Part shown: piece after piece, positions 39,964 to 49,386 of the stretch
Numbering within the stretch: position 1 is the first letter of the stretch
Layout: each line of letters begins with the position of its first letter
Source: an uncultured Verrucomicrobiota bacterium
Lineage (GTDB): Bacteria; Verrucomicrobiota; Verrucomicrobiia; Limisphaerales; UBA1319
Direction of reading: 5' to 3'
NCBI GenBank assembly: GCA_903845125.1
Contig: CAIMWS010000282.1
Span: forward strand, 1-64,000
DNA length: 64,000 nt
The notes under the pieces: model-generated
The model's input: only the letters and a program-made list of their open reading frames with translations
Told to the model about the DNA's origin: nothing
The model's database searches: none
Translations under genes and position numbers: made by a program

Positions 39964-39965
39964 AA

Positions 39966-40754
39966 TTATTTTGATTCTCCTTGGTTGACCCGCTCCAATT
40001 CCGGCCGTAATAAACCATTGTTGGCCACAATGTGATAGGTATGTTCACCAGGCAATGCCCGGTGCCAGAATTCGCCGCCCGCACTCTCCAATATCACCGC
40101 CCCGGCGGCGATATCCCACAAACGCACCCCGGACTCCAGGTAAGCATCCATCCGCCCGCAGGCGACATACACCAAGTCCAGGGCGGCCGATCCCATCATC
40201 CGGATTTTTCTTACCCGCGGCGCCAATTTTTCGAGTTGCGGCAGCATTTTTTTCAGGTTCTCATCGTATTTGGCGAATCCGACCGAAACCACGGCCTCGC
40301 TCAGGCGGGCCCGCTGGCTGACCCGGATTTTCTTGCCGTTCAACCGCGCCGCCTTGCCGCGCACGGCCGTCCACAATTCGTCACAAAACGGATCCCGCAC
40401 GACTCCCACGCAATTCACATATTCATTCCCCTGCCGCTGCTGCAAAGCGATCGACACGCAGGCGTGGGGTATTTGATAGGCGAAATTCACGGTGCCATCG
40501 ATGGGATCGATCACCCACCGTTCATCCGCCAGCGGATCCCCCACCGTCCCCTCCTCCCCCAGCACCGCCACCTTGGGGAAGACGGAACGCAGAATCTTGC
40601 AGATTTTCTCCTGGCAGCGCTCGTCCAACTCCAGCTTGATATCGTGCATGGCTTCCGCATTCACCCGCTTCTGGGTGCGCCAATTCCGATACATCAGGTT
40701 GCCGGCCGCCATGGCCGCCTCCACCGCCACCGATAATGCTCGCTTGCTATCCAT
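39966..40754 (-). CDS. Inositol monophosphatase family protein
   Basis: GEEGTVGDPLADERWVIDPIDGTVNFAYQIPHACVSIAL; SGVRLWDIAAGAVILESAGG. Confidence 0.95.
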   Translation of the reverse strand: MDSKRALSVAVEAAMAAGNLMYRNWRTQKRVNAEAMHDIKLELDERCQEKICKILRSVFPKVAVLGEEGTVGDPLADERWVIDPIDGTVNFAYQIPHACVSIALQQRQGNEYVNCVGVVRDPFCDELWTAVRGKAARLNGKKIRVSQRARLSEAVVSVGFAKYDENLKKMLPQLEKLAPRVRKIRMMGSAALDLVYVACGRMDAYLESGVRLWDIAAGAVILESAGGEFWHRALPGEHTYHIVANNGLLRPELERVNQGESK

Positions 40755-41166
40755 AGGGTTTCCCTTCTTGAACGTCCTGGTTTATAGCGATTTTCTGAAT
40801 CTATGCAATGCTTTTAGTGGTTTGTTTTAGTGGTTTGTCTCGGGGCCTTCCCTGCCACCATTCGCAACCCTCTCCCAATGCGGCCACGCCTGCCCGCAGA
40901 TCCCGGTTTGCCATCATCCGGTGGAACCTGATTTGAAGCCGGATACGCCCGCGCGTTGGGCAGCCAGGGAGGTCTGGATGGCCGCCAGCTCCAGAATCCA
41001 CGAGGCTATTCTGGACGATTGCAATCACCACCTGCCAGCTATTCATAACAAACTCTCTGTGCCAACTCCATAATCCAGGAACTCAGGCCAATGCTGATGA
41101 AGGAATCCTTTCTTAAATCCGATGGTCTGCCCATCCATTCAACGAGGCATTTGCTTGCGCGTTCAA

Positions 41167-41194
41167 TTGACGCGGGGGCGAAGCTTGTTAAACT
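41167..41194 (+). promoter_or_regulatory. Candidate sigma-70-like promoter for gcvT
   Basis: TTGACG (41167-41172), 16-nt spacer, TAAACT (41189-41194); 42 nt upstream of ATG 41237. Confidence 0.4.
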
Positions 41195-41236
41195 GGTTTC
41201 CGCCGATTATCTGTAGCGGTGGATGAGGAAAGAAAC

Positions 41237-42364
41237 ATGCTGAAACGAACTGCTTTATACGAGGATCATTCCCAGGCCGGGGGCAAGCTGGTGGAGTTTG
41301 CAGGCTGGGAAATGCCGCTGTATTACACCAGCATCCTGGAGGAGCACCACGCCGTCCGCACCCAATCCGGCCTGTTCGACATTTCGCACATGGGCCAGAT
41401 CCAGATCCGCGGTGCCGGCGCCAAGTCCTGGTTGAATGGAATGGTGACCAATAACCTGGACCGTTTGAAACCTGGACTGGCGCATTACACATTGCTGTGC
41501 AACGACCAGGGCGGAGTGATCGACGACCTATACATCTACCAAACTGCACCCGAAACCTATTGGTTGGTGGTGAACGCCTCTCGATTTGAGGCGGACTTGG
41601 ATTGGATGCTGAAACATCGCCCGGCGGATGGCCAAGGGGTGCAGATCGAAAGCCTCCGGGGACGCTACGGCGCGATCGCCTGGCAAGGTCCCAAAGCGGT
41701 CGATTTTATCGATCAACTGGTTGAGGAAGTGGCCGGCGGCGGCGGCCCCAAGCCAAACCCCAGTGCCTTGAAAAAGAACGAATTGGGCGAGTTCCGGTTT
41801 GCTGCCACCCCCATTTGGATCGCCCGCACCGGCTATACCGGCGAAGATGGCTTTGAGATCCTGGCCGCCGACGGAATCCTCCCGGCCGTCTGGAAACAGT
41901 GCCTGGCCTTGGGGAAAAGCCTCGTGCGCCCGGTGGGCTTGGGGGCGCGGGACACCTTGCGCACGGAGGCGGGCTATCCCTTATACGGCCATGAATTGAC
42001 CGAGCAGATCACCCCCGTGGAGGCCGGTCTAAGCTGGTGCGTGGGCTTCGACAAACCCGTTTTCATCGGCCGGGAACGCCTCCTGCAGCAACGCGCCGAC
42101 GGTGTTCCCCGCAAGGCCATCGCCTTTAAGATGAAGGAAAAGTGTCCCCCACCCCGCCCCGGTTACGGCCTGTTCGCTCCGGGAACCACCGCCCCAGCCA
42201 TTGGCACCGTCACCAGCGGCACCCAGAGTCCGTCGTTGGGGGCAGGCATCGGCTTGGGTTTGGTGCCACCGGCGCTGGGCAAAACCGGCACGCAGCTCGA
42301 GTTGGAAATCCGGGGGAAGAAATATCCGCTGGAAGTGGTGTCCAAACCGATATACAAAAAGTGA
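41237..42364 (+). CDS. gcvT: Glycine cleavage system T protein (aminomethyltransferase)
   Basis: LKRTALYEDHSQAGGKLVEFAGWEMPLYYTSILEEHHAVRTQSGLFDISHMGQI; GLGARDTLRTEAGYPLYGHEL. Confidence 0.97.
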   Translation: MLKRTALYEDHSQAGGKLVEFAGWEMPLYYTSILEEHHAVRTQSGLFDISHMGQIQIRGAGAKSWLNGMVTNNLDRLKPGLAHYTLLCNDQGGVIDDLYIYQTAPETYWLVVNASRFEADLDWMLKHRPADGQGVQIESLRGRYGAIAWQGPKAVDFIDQLVEEVAGGGGPKPNPSALKKNELGEFRFAATPIWIARTGYTGEDGFEILAADGILPAVWKQCLALGKSLVRPVGLGARDTLRTEAGYPLYGHELTEQITPVEAGLSWCVGFDKPVFIGRERLLQQRADGVPRKAIAFKMKEKCPPPRPGYGLFAPGTTAPAIGTVTSGTQSPSLGAGIGLGLVPPALGKTGTQLELEIRGKKYPLEVVSKPIYKK

Positions 42365-42392
42365 GTTTTCCGGCCAGACGGCCCAATATTTT

Positions 42393-42779
42393 ATGGAATC
42401 GAATGTTCCCCAAAACCTGAAATACGCCAAATCGCACGAATGGCTGCTGATCGAAGGTGCCACCGCTACGGTGGGCATCACGGACCACGCCCAGCATGAA
42501 TTGACCGATATCGTGTTCGTGGAACTGCCCGCAATGGGCCGTCAATTAACGGCCGGTGAAGCCTGCGCGGTGGTGGAATCGGTAAAAACCGCCAGCGACA
42601 TTTACACCCCTGCAGCGGGCGAGGTCTGCGAGGTCAATGCCGCCCTGGCGGGCAATCCAGGATTGATCAATACGGATCCCTATGGCCAGGGATGGCTGTT
42701 CAAATTAAAACTGGCCCCAGCTGAAACGGGCCAGGGCCTGCTGGCCGCGGCCGCTTACCGCAGCCAAATTGGAAGCTGA
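42393..42779 (+). CDS. gcvH: Glycine cleavage system H protein
   Basis: KYAKSHEWLLIEGATATVGITDHAQHELTDIVFVELP; lipoyl-lysine motif VVESVKTASDIYTPAAGEV; ATG at 42393. Confidence 0.97.
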   Translation: MESNVPQNLKYAKSHEWLLIEGATATVGITDHAQHELTDIVFVELPAMGRQLTAGEACAVVESVKTASDIYTPAAGEVCEVNAALAGNPGLINTDPYGQGWLFKLKLAPAETGQGLLAAAAYRSQIGS

Positions 42780-42865
42780 CGACCCAATCCGCCCAAAAAG
42801 CGAGGCGGATCTGCCGTAGTGCCACACTATCAAGTGGTTGGGGATCTGAATATTTTTACCAACGC

Positions 42866-42894
42866 TTGACGATTCACGCGCGAAGTTGTATATG
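42866..42894 (+). promoter_or_regulatory. Candidate sigma-70-like promoter upstream of the HU/IHF gene
   Basis: TTGACG (42866-42871), 17-nt spacer, TATATG (42889-42894). Confidence 0.6.
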
Positions 42895-42939
42895 CATTGG
42901 ATGTTGTGCGGCGCTTTTTAACGGAATGCATTATTGCCT

Positions 42940-43275
42940 ATGACGAAACGCGATTTAGTGGTCCGGATCAGCAAAGAAATGGACATGGTCCAGCAGACGG
43001 TGATCGAAGTGGTCCAGAAGACATTAGATTACATCAGCGAAGCCCTCGCCCGGGGCCAAACCGTTGAGTTGCGCAATTTCGGCGTGTTTGAGGTGAAAAC
43101 GCGCAAGTCGCGTATCGGCCGGAATCCTCATCAGCCCGACAAGGACATCCGCATCCCGCCCCAGGCAATCGTCAAATTCAAGGCCGGCAAAGAAATGCGC
43201 CAGGCGGTTTCCAAGCTGCCGCTTCAGGAAAACCCGTCGACCGCCGCCAAACCCGCGGTTAAACCCGCCGCCTAA
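42940..43275 (+). CDS. HU/IHF-family DNA-binding protein
   Basis: MTKRDLVVRISKEMDMVQQTVIEVVQKTLDYISEALARGQTVELRNFGVFEVKTRKSRIGRNPHQPDKDIRIPPQAIVKFKAGKEMR. Confidence 0.95.
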   Translation: MTKRDLVVRISKEMDMVQQTVIEVVQKTLDYISEALARGQTVELRNFGVFEVKTRKSRIGRNPHQPDKDIRIPPQAIVKFKAGKEMRQAVSKLPLQENPSTAAKPAVKPAA

Positions 43276-43326
43276 CCATACCCTGGCGCCGACGGGACGC
43301 CCGGGCCTTTTAAGCGCAGTTGTTTT

Positions 43327-44586
43327 ATGCAAAGATTACCCGGATTTCGGGATTTCTATCCTGAGCCGCTACCTAATACGGATGTCTGGAGCGCCGATGC
43401 CCGCCAGCATATTTTCGACCGCTGGCGCAAAACCGCCCGGAGCTATGGCTTCCGTGAATACGACGGCCCCCCCTTGGAAACGCTCGACCTCTACACGGTC
43501 AAAAGCGGTGAGGAAATCGTCGGTCAGCTTTATAACTTTATCGACAAAGGGGACCGCGGAGTATCTTTGCGACCGGAGATGACCCCCACCCTGGCCCGGA
43601 TGGTTGGCACCCACGAACGCAATTACAAGAAGCCCATCAAGTGGTTCGCCCTGCCCCAATTATTCCGCTACGAAAAACAGCAAAAGGGGCGCCTGCGCGA
43701 ACATTTCCAACTCAATGCCGACATCCTCGGCGAAGCCGGCCCGCCGGTGGATGCCGAGCTGATTGCCCTGCTGATCGATACCCTGCGCTCCCTGGGCCTC
43801 ACCCAGGAGGATTTTTTCGTGCGGCTCAGCAGCCGCCATGCATGGCACGAGTTTTTCGCCAGTAAATGCCAGGATTCATCCCGGGAACTGGCCTTTTACC
43901 AGGTCATCGACAAACTGGAACGTGAAACACCCGAGCAAAACCAGGAAAAGCTGGCCGCCTTGGGATTTTCCCTGGCCGAGGTCCAGCAATTCATCACGGA
44001 AGGCAAACCCACGCCGGAGCTGGCCGCCATCCTGGAAAACCTGGGCGCGCGTGGATTGGGTGAATACGTGCGCGTGGATTACAGCATCATCCGCGGCCTG
44101 GCCTATTACACGGGAGTGGTATTTGAGGCCTTTGATCGGAAAGGCATGTTCCGGGCCATTGCCGGCGGCGGGCGTTATGACCACCTCGTGGAGCTGATCA
44201 CCGGCGGCAAAGTGAAAATCACCGCCGCAGGCTTCGGCATGGGCGATGTGGTACTGACCGAACTGCTCAAAGAGCGCGGCAAACTGCCCGCTTTCGATGC
44301 CGGGGTGGAGGTTTTCTGCCTCATTGAGGACGAATCATTGCGCAGCCAGAGCCTGCGCTGGGTGCAGGAGTGGCGCGAAGCAGGGCTCGTGACCGACTAT
44401 GCCATGGCTCCGCTGAAAAGCGATAAACAGTTCAAACGCGCCTTGGATGCCCACGCCCTTTTCACCGCCAAACTGGAAAAAAACGAGGGCGGCGAGCTGA
44501 TGATCCGGTTGAAACGGTTGCAGGACCGCCAGGAACAGGTGGTGAAACCGGAGGCAGTCGCGGGCGTGGTGCGGGCAACAAGTTAA
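43327..44586 (+). CDS. hisS: Histidine-tRNA ligase
   Basis: LPGFRDFYPE; LRPEMTPTLARMV; motif 2-like FRYEKQQKGRLREHFQLNADILGE; GLAYYTGVVFEAFDRKG. Confidence 0.95.
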   Translation: MQRLPGFRDFYPEPLPNTDVWSADARQHIFDRWRKTARSYGFREYDGPPLETLDLYTVKSGEEIVGQLYNFIDKGDRGVSLRPEMTPTLARMVGTHERNYKKPIKWFALPQLFRYEKQQKGRLREHFQLNADILGEAGPPVDAELIALLIDTLRSLGLTQEDFFVRLSSRHAWHEFFASKCQDSSRELAFYQVIDKLERETPEQNQEKLAALGFSLAEVQQFITEGKPTPELAAILENLGARGLGEYVRVDYSIIRGLAYYTGVVFEAFDRKGMFRAIAGGGRYDHLVELITGGKVKITAAGFGMGDVVLTELLKERGKLPAFDAGVEVFCLIEDESLRSQSLRWVQEWREAGLVTDYAMAPLKSDKQFKRALDAHALFTAKLEKNEGGELMIRLKRLQDRQEQVVKPEAVAGVVRATS

Positions 44587-44773
44587 GCCGTGCCTTGGAA
44601 ATGGGGCGGGTAGTGAAGTGATTGCACCGCAGGTTCTTGAGCCAGCCACCACGGGCGTTTCGATCGGCTTGGGATCAGCCGGGAAAGACGAAGCCCTTGC
44701 GCCGAATGATCCCCCCAAACCGGCCGCTCCCTTGTCCGGGAAGCGGCTAACCCAAGGCCCCGCGGTTCGGTGC

Positions 44774-45943
44774 TCAGGCTGGCTTCAGGCCAGGCTGGAG
44801 CAATTCCCGCTGCCAGGGCAGCAGGCGCGACTGGTGTTCCTCCCAATCCTGGGCCAGCAGCAGCAGGGTGGTCCGGCTGGCTATGAAGCTGGCTTCCAAG
44901 CCCAAATCCACGGCACAGGCATCCCGCCGTAGGCGCAATTTTTCATATTCGCGATGTTCCGCATGGGTCATGCGCCGGCCGGAAGATCGTGGATGTTTCA
45001 CCCGCTCGGGATGCGGGCGCGTCAAAGCCTGCTCAACCACCTCCAACAAACCCGCCCGGCGGCGCGGGGTAAGATATTTGGGCAGCCAAGGCTCAACATC
45101 CCCTTCCGTGGCTTTTTCAGACAAAAACACCAGCAGTTCATGGCTGAGAATGAAAAAGGGCGGCTTGTTTGCCTGGACCGCCTCATAATCCCGCCAATAC
45201 CACAGTTCCCGCAGAACTCCCAGGGCGCCCTTGGACAGTTTTTCGCTGCCCTTGATGCGCCAGGCATCGTGGTTGTCGGCGGGCTTGGTCCGGCAGCAGG
45301 TCTGAACCAGCTGGGTGCAGGCATCGGCATGCCATTGGAGCCGGCCTTTGGCAGCCAACTGCTCCTTGAGGAGGTCCGACAACGCCTTCAGGTGGCGGGT
45401 ATCGTTCAAGGCGTAATCGCGCATGCGATCCGTCAGCGGCCGCCGCGCCCAATTGGCTTTTTGCGGGCCTTTCTCGAGCTTGATCCCGAGGAATTCCTCC
45501 GCCAGGTCATTGAGCCCGTAACGGGAGAGCCCCAGATAGCGCGCGGCGAGCATGGTGTCGAATACCTGGGCGGGAACGAAACGATAGGCGCGCCAGAGCA
45601 GGCGCAGGTCGTAATCACACCCGTGCAGGATGATTTCGCGCGGCTGCAGAACCTCCAAAAGCGGCTCCAGCTGGACATTGGCCAGCGGATCCACCAAGGC
45701 ATCGCGCCCAGCCACGCTGAGCTGAAGCAAACAAAGCTTCTCAGGATAGCTATATAAGCTGTCCGCTTCGGTATCCAGAGCTATCCATCCAGTGCCACCC
45801 AGGCACGGGAGCAACTCCGCTAACTTTTGGTCGGTATCGATCACGCGCACTAACCATGTTTCAAAAGATAACAGGTTCGCATAATCATTGGTGATCCATC
45901 CGGCACTTGTCAAGAGCCGCCTATGGCTATAAGTTGGCGGCAT
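44774..45943 (-). CDS. rnd: Ribonuclease D / 3'-5' exonuclease with HRDC-like C-terminus
   Basis: ExoI GWIALDTEADSLYSYPEKLCLLQLS; ExoII HGCDYDLRLL; ExoIII MRDYALNDTRHL. Confidence 0.92.
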   Translation of the reverse strand: MPPTYSHRRLLTSAGWITNDYANLLSFETWLVRVIDTDQKLAELLPCLGGTGWIALDTEADSLYSYPEKLCLLQLSVAGRDALVDPLANVQLEPLLEVLQPREIILHGCDYDLRLLWRAYRFVPAQVFDTMLAARYLGLSRYGLNDLAEEFLGIKLEKGPQKANWARRPLTDRMRDYALNDTRHLKALSDLLKEQLAAKGRLQWHADACTQLVQTCCRTKPADNHDAWRIKGSEKLSKGALGVLRELWYWRDYEAVQANKPPFFILSHELLVFLSEKATEGDVEPWLPKYLTPRRRAGLLEVVEQALTRPHPERVKHPRSSGRRMTHAEHREYEKLRLRRDACAVDLGLEASFIASRTTLLLLAQDWEEHQSRLLPWQRELLQPGLKPA

Positions 45944-47054
45944 GCGGAAAACACTGACCGAGAGGTGGGCTGGCTGTTCTCTGGCCACCCCCAGTTTGAT
46001 TGCGTATCCAACCGCGAAGGCCGGGGCATGCCAGGCGCCTTCACCCGCATTATTTGCCATCCCGGAGGCTGCCAGGCGCCGGACGGCTGCCGCTTTCCTG
46101 GCGGGGATGACGGCGGTGGCCCTGTTCTCCGCGCAGCCTCCAGTGCTGGGGGATCAACTGCAGCTCAAGGACAAGGCGGCCCTCACGGGCAAAATCCTCG
46201 CCGAAAAGCCGGACCAAATTTTCGTGGACCTGGGATTCACCGTGCTGGCCGTGCCGCGCACCCAGATCGAAAAAATTTCCAAGGAGGAAGTTCCCAACCC
46301 TGCCCCGGCAGTAGCCACCGCCACCCCGGCCATCATCCGGAAGAACCTCTACTATGCCTCCTCCTCCATCCCGGCGGAACGCCCGGTGCGGGAGTGGGTG
46401 CACCGCCTCGGCGAGGCGGTGGTGCAAGTGCGCACGCCCAGCAGCCTGGGCTCGGGTTTCGTCCTCAATGAGGAGGGATACCTGATCACCAATTTCCACG
46501 TCATCGAAAACGAAACCTCCCTCTCGGTGGAGGTTTACCATTCGAAAAACGGCCAGCTGGAATTGAAGAACTACCGCCAGATCAAAATCGTGGCCATCAA
46601 CAAATTCGCCGATCTGGCCCTGCTGAAAATCGATGATCCCGGCGCGCCCAAATTCACTTTTGTGCCGCTGGGCAACACCGAAAACTTGGGCGTGGGCGAG
46701 CGGGTTTTCGCCATCGGCAGCCCGCTGGGCCTGGAACGAACCGTGACCGAAGGCATTTTGAGCACCAAAACCCGCTTGATCGAAGGCTCCCTTTTCCTGC
46801 AAACCAATGCCCAGATCAACCCGGGGAACAGCGGCGGGCCTTTGTTCAACCAGCGAGGCGAGGTGATTGGCGTCACCAATATGAAGGCTAATTTCGGGGA
46901 AGGCCTGGGCTTCGCCATCCCGGCGGAAAACGTGATCTTTTTCCTCAAACAGCGCGACGCTTTCGCCTACAACAACGAGAATCCCCAAAGCCCCTACCGA
47001 TACCTGGACCCTCCCCGGCGGACGAGCCAAACCACCAGCCCGGCGGGGCATTGA
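45942..47054 (+). CDS. S1C-family trypsin-like serine protease (DegP-like, no evident PDZ domain)
   Basis: Triad motifs ITNFHVIEN, FADLALLKID, NPGNSGGPLFN; N-terminal leader RRRTAAAFLAGMTAVALFSA; exact start uncertain. Confidence 0.9.
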   Translation: MRKTLTERWAGCSLATPSLIAYPTAKAGACQAPSPALFAIPEAARRRTAAAFLAGMTAVALFSAQPPVLGDQLQLKDKAALTGKILAEKPDQIFVDLGFTVLAVPRTQIEKISKEEVPNPAPAVATATPAIIRKNLYYASSSIPAERPVREWVHRLGEAVVQVRTPSSLGSGFVLNEEGYLITNFHVIENETSLSVEVYHSKNGQLELKNYRQIKIVAINKFADLALLKIDDPGAPKFTFVPLGNTENLGVGERVFAIGSPLGLERTVTEGILSTKTRLIEGSLFLQTNAQINPGNSGGPLFNQRGEVIGVTNMKANFGEGLGFAIPAENVIFFLKQRDAFAYNNENPQSPYRYLDPPRRTSQTTSPAGH

Positions 47055-47157
47055 TAGCCCGTTGTGGCCAGCGTGGATTGACCCTGCACGGTCCAATCCG
47101 CATGGCTTGCGGGAAAAATAACGGGTAAAGCTGGACTTATTCAGTCCGGAATCCCGC

Positions 47158-49242
47158 TCACGGAGCGCTCAACACCTGGACATCCGGAATTGCGGGCTGG
47201 CCCGGTTTCCCGGCCGGGCCTTGGGCGGAGAGCATCAGGTTGGCCAACCGGACCGCCCGGCCGCCCTGGTCAATCCGGTAAACCCATTGGCGGCCGTTGC
47301 CAATAATGCCCGGCGGAGGAGCCGCCCTCACTTTTCCTGCCTCGGACCACTGCAAGGTGACCGCGCCGGGTTCGGGCATCACCACGTTCCCGGGCCACTG
47401 CAAAATAATCTGCCGGACCTCCTGTGGCTGGTCCCAGAGCAAACCGCAGATGGCGGAGGCACGATCGAACTTCAACTCCGCAAACAGCGGGGCGATCTCC
47501 GGCGGCAGCGGATCCATCGTATCGCACCGGAAAACGTGTGCCTGGCGGGCCAGTTCACCGGGCTGGGAAACCACCGCCAGGCCCGGCGCCGGGGCTGGAT
47601 TCACCTGGCCATGGGGAAAGAAGACCTGGGGCTCGCCTCCGCTGCCTTTGAGGGGATCGAAAACATCCAATAACGGCACCCAGAGTTTGGCTGCGCCTTG
47701 GGTGGTTGATCCCAGCAGCAACGGCCCGCGGAACCATCGGGTGGCGCCGGGCGCTTCGTCAGGATGCAGCGCGGGGCGTGGTTCCAATGCTTGTTGGAAC
47801 GAAACCTCAACCACCATTCCCGCCACCGGTTTCAGCAGGATCTCCACGAACGATCCGCCATTACGCGGTGCCACACGGCTCCCATTGACAGCCACCTGGA
47901 GACTCCCCGGCACGGCCCAGGAAGGAACAAAGAACCGGAAACGCACCGCCTTGGAAACCTGGCTCTCCAGGATCTCCAGGCGCACCGTGCCTTCCTGGGG
48001 ATACCCAGTGGTCTCACGCACCCTGCAGATCCCGCCGGATAACCGCAAGGTCGCGAGGTTGTCGGTGTAAAACGCCAGCACCACCGTGTCGTGGCCCATG
48101 AAATAGCTATGCTGGATGGCCCGGGCCAGCCCCTCGCCGCCGCGCATGGAGCAGCAGAAGGGCGCCTCTTGGTGGCCCTTCGCGCGGCAGATCCCGTTCG
48201 CCCCGACACACGGGCCGGTGCCAAAGCCGCCATTGCGCAATTGCCCGGGCAAAAGGCCGTTGAACAGAATCAGATGGGCGTCTTCGAGGAAGGAAGCCTC
48301 CCCGGTGATGCGCCAGAGGTTGACCGCGAGCAGGTAGGAATCCACGACCGCGCAGGCTTCCGTCCACTGCGGCCGGTTGAACCAGTTGAAATTCTCGTAG
48401 GTTTGCGTCATCGCCAGGCGGCGATATTGCCGGTAAAGAGCCTTGGCAAAAGCAAGGTCTTCCGGCCTGCCCTGCAGCTCGTGCCAGCGCAGGATGCCGG
48501 TCGCCGCGGAAAGCATTGCATGCGTCTGGGCGCTGATCTTGACCAGGTCCAGCGCGCGGTATCTGGCGATCATGGTTTCGATCGCCGCCTTGAGTTCCGG
48601 GGACGGAACCAGGGAATAGCTCCGGGTGATGCCGTCCAGCAGAAGGAAGAGTTGCCCGATGTCCCCTCCGGAAAGGCGCCAGTTCACCCGGAGCGCCGCC
48701 TCCGAATCCTGCCGGTAGAGCGAAATAGCTTCCCGGCACGGCACAAACAGGTTCGCCGACATTCTCCGCAGAGTGGCGATGGCGGTGGCGTCCTGCGTCC
48801 ACCCGGCGTATTCGCTCAAGCCGCAGAAGTAGCCGTTGTGCCCGGCCAGGGTATCCTCGTTGGCACGGGATTCGGGCAGTATGGGGCCGAGGTAACCATC
48901 GCGATTCTGCAGTCCAGGGCTGAGTTTCAAAATCTCCTGGAGATTGGCCGGCGCCTTTTGGTGCAGGGCCCGGGAGAGCAGCGTCAGCGCATTGAGGCAA
49001 CGGCCGATGGCATCGCCAGGGAAGGCCTCGAAATTTACTTTGGAAATGTTGTCCCACTGGAAATACCCCTCCTGCAGGTGCCCAAACGCAAGCTCCGCGC
49101 GCGTCTTCAACAACCCGCCGGGAAGCACATCCTCGAAAGCAATACCTTGGATGGCTGAATCTTCGGTCTCCCTGCCGGAACCGCTGAAACTGGCCGAAGC
49201 CAGAACCGCCAAGACCGCGATGGTTTTCCTCCCGATTCCCAT
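47158..49242 (-). CDS. GH127-like (DUF1680, beta-L-arabinofuranosidase-type) secreted glycosidase
   Basis: LKTRAELAFGHLQEGYFQWDNISK...GHNGYFCGLSEY...PFCCSMRGGEGLARAIQHSYF...FRFFVPSWAVPGSLQVAVNG. Confidence 0.75.
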   Translation of the reverse strand: MGIGRKTIAVLAVLASASFSGSGRETEDSAIQGIAFEDVLPGGLLKTRAELAFGHLQEGYFQWDNISKVNFEAFPGDAIGRCLNALTLLSRALHQKAPANLQEILKLSPGLQNRDGYLGPILPESRANEDTLAGHNGYFCGLSEYAGWTQDATAIATLRRMSANLFVPCREAISLYRQDSEAALRVNWRLSGGDIGQLFLLLDGITRSYSLVPSPELKAAIETMIARYRALDLVKISAQTHAMLSAATGILRWHELQGRPEDLAFAKALYRQYRRLAMTQTYENFNWFNRPQWTEACAVVDSYLLAVNLWRITGEASFLEDAHLILFNGLLPGQLRNGGFGTGPCVGANGICRAKGHQEAPFCCSMRGGEGLARAIQHSYFMGHDTVVLAFYTDNLATLRLSGGICRVRETTGYPQEGTVRLEILESQVSKAVRFRFFVPSWAVPGSLQVAVNGSRVAPRNGGSFVEILLKPVAGMVVEVSFQQALEPRPALHPDEAPGATRWFRGPLLLGSTTQGAAKLWVPLLDVFDPLKGSGGEPQVFFPHGQVNPAPAPGLAVVSQPGELARQAHVFRCDTMDPLPPEIAPLFAELKFDRASAICGLLWDQPQEVRQIILQWPGNVVMPEPGAVTLQWSEAGKVRAAPPPGIIGNGRQWVYRIDQGGRAVRLANLMLSAQGPAGKPGQPAIPDVQVLSAP

Positions 49243-49289
49243 ATTTTCGCCCTTACGTCCGGGGCTGGTGGATGGCCATCAGCCAAAAA

Positions 49290-49328
49290 GAACCACCCAG
49301 GATCCCACTATGTCCTTTTGGGTGGTTC
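49290..49328. terminator. Inverted repeat between nrdJ and the GH127-like gene (terminator or attenuator candidate)
   Basis: GAACCACCCA (49290-49299) / TGGGTGGTTC (49319-49328); adjacent A5 on + strand gives a U-run on the minus-strand transcript. Confidence 0.6.
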
Positions 49329-49386
49329 CCCAATCCCGCCTCGCTTGAATTTTCCGGCGAGGACCGGGATGGTGGGAGGCTTTTCA

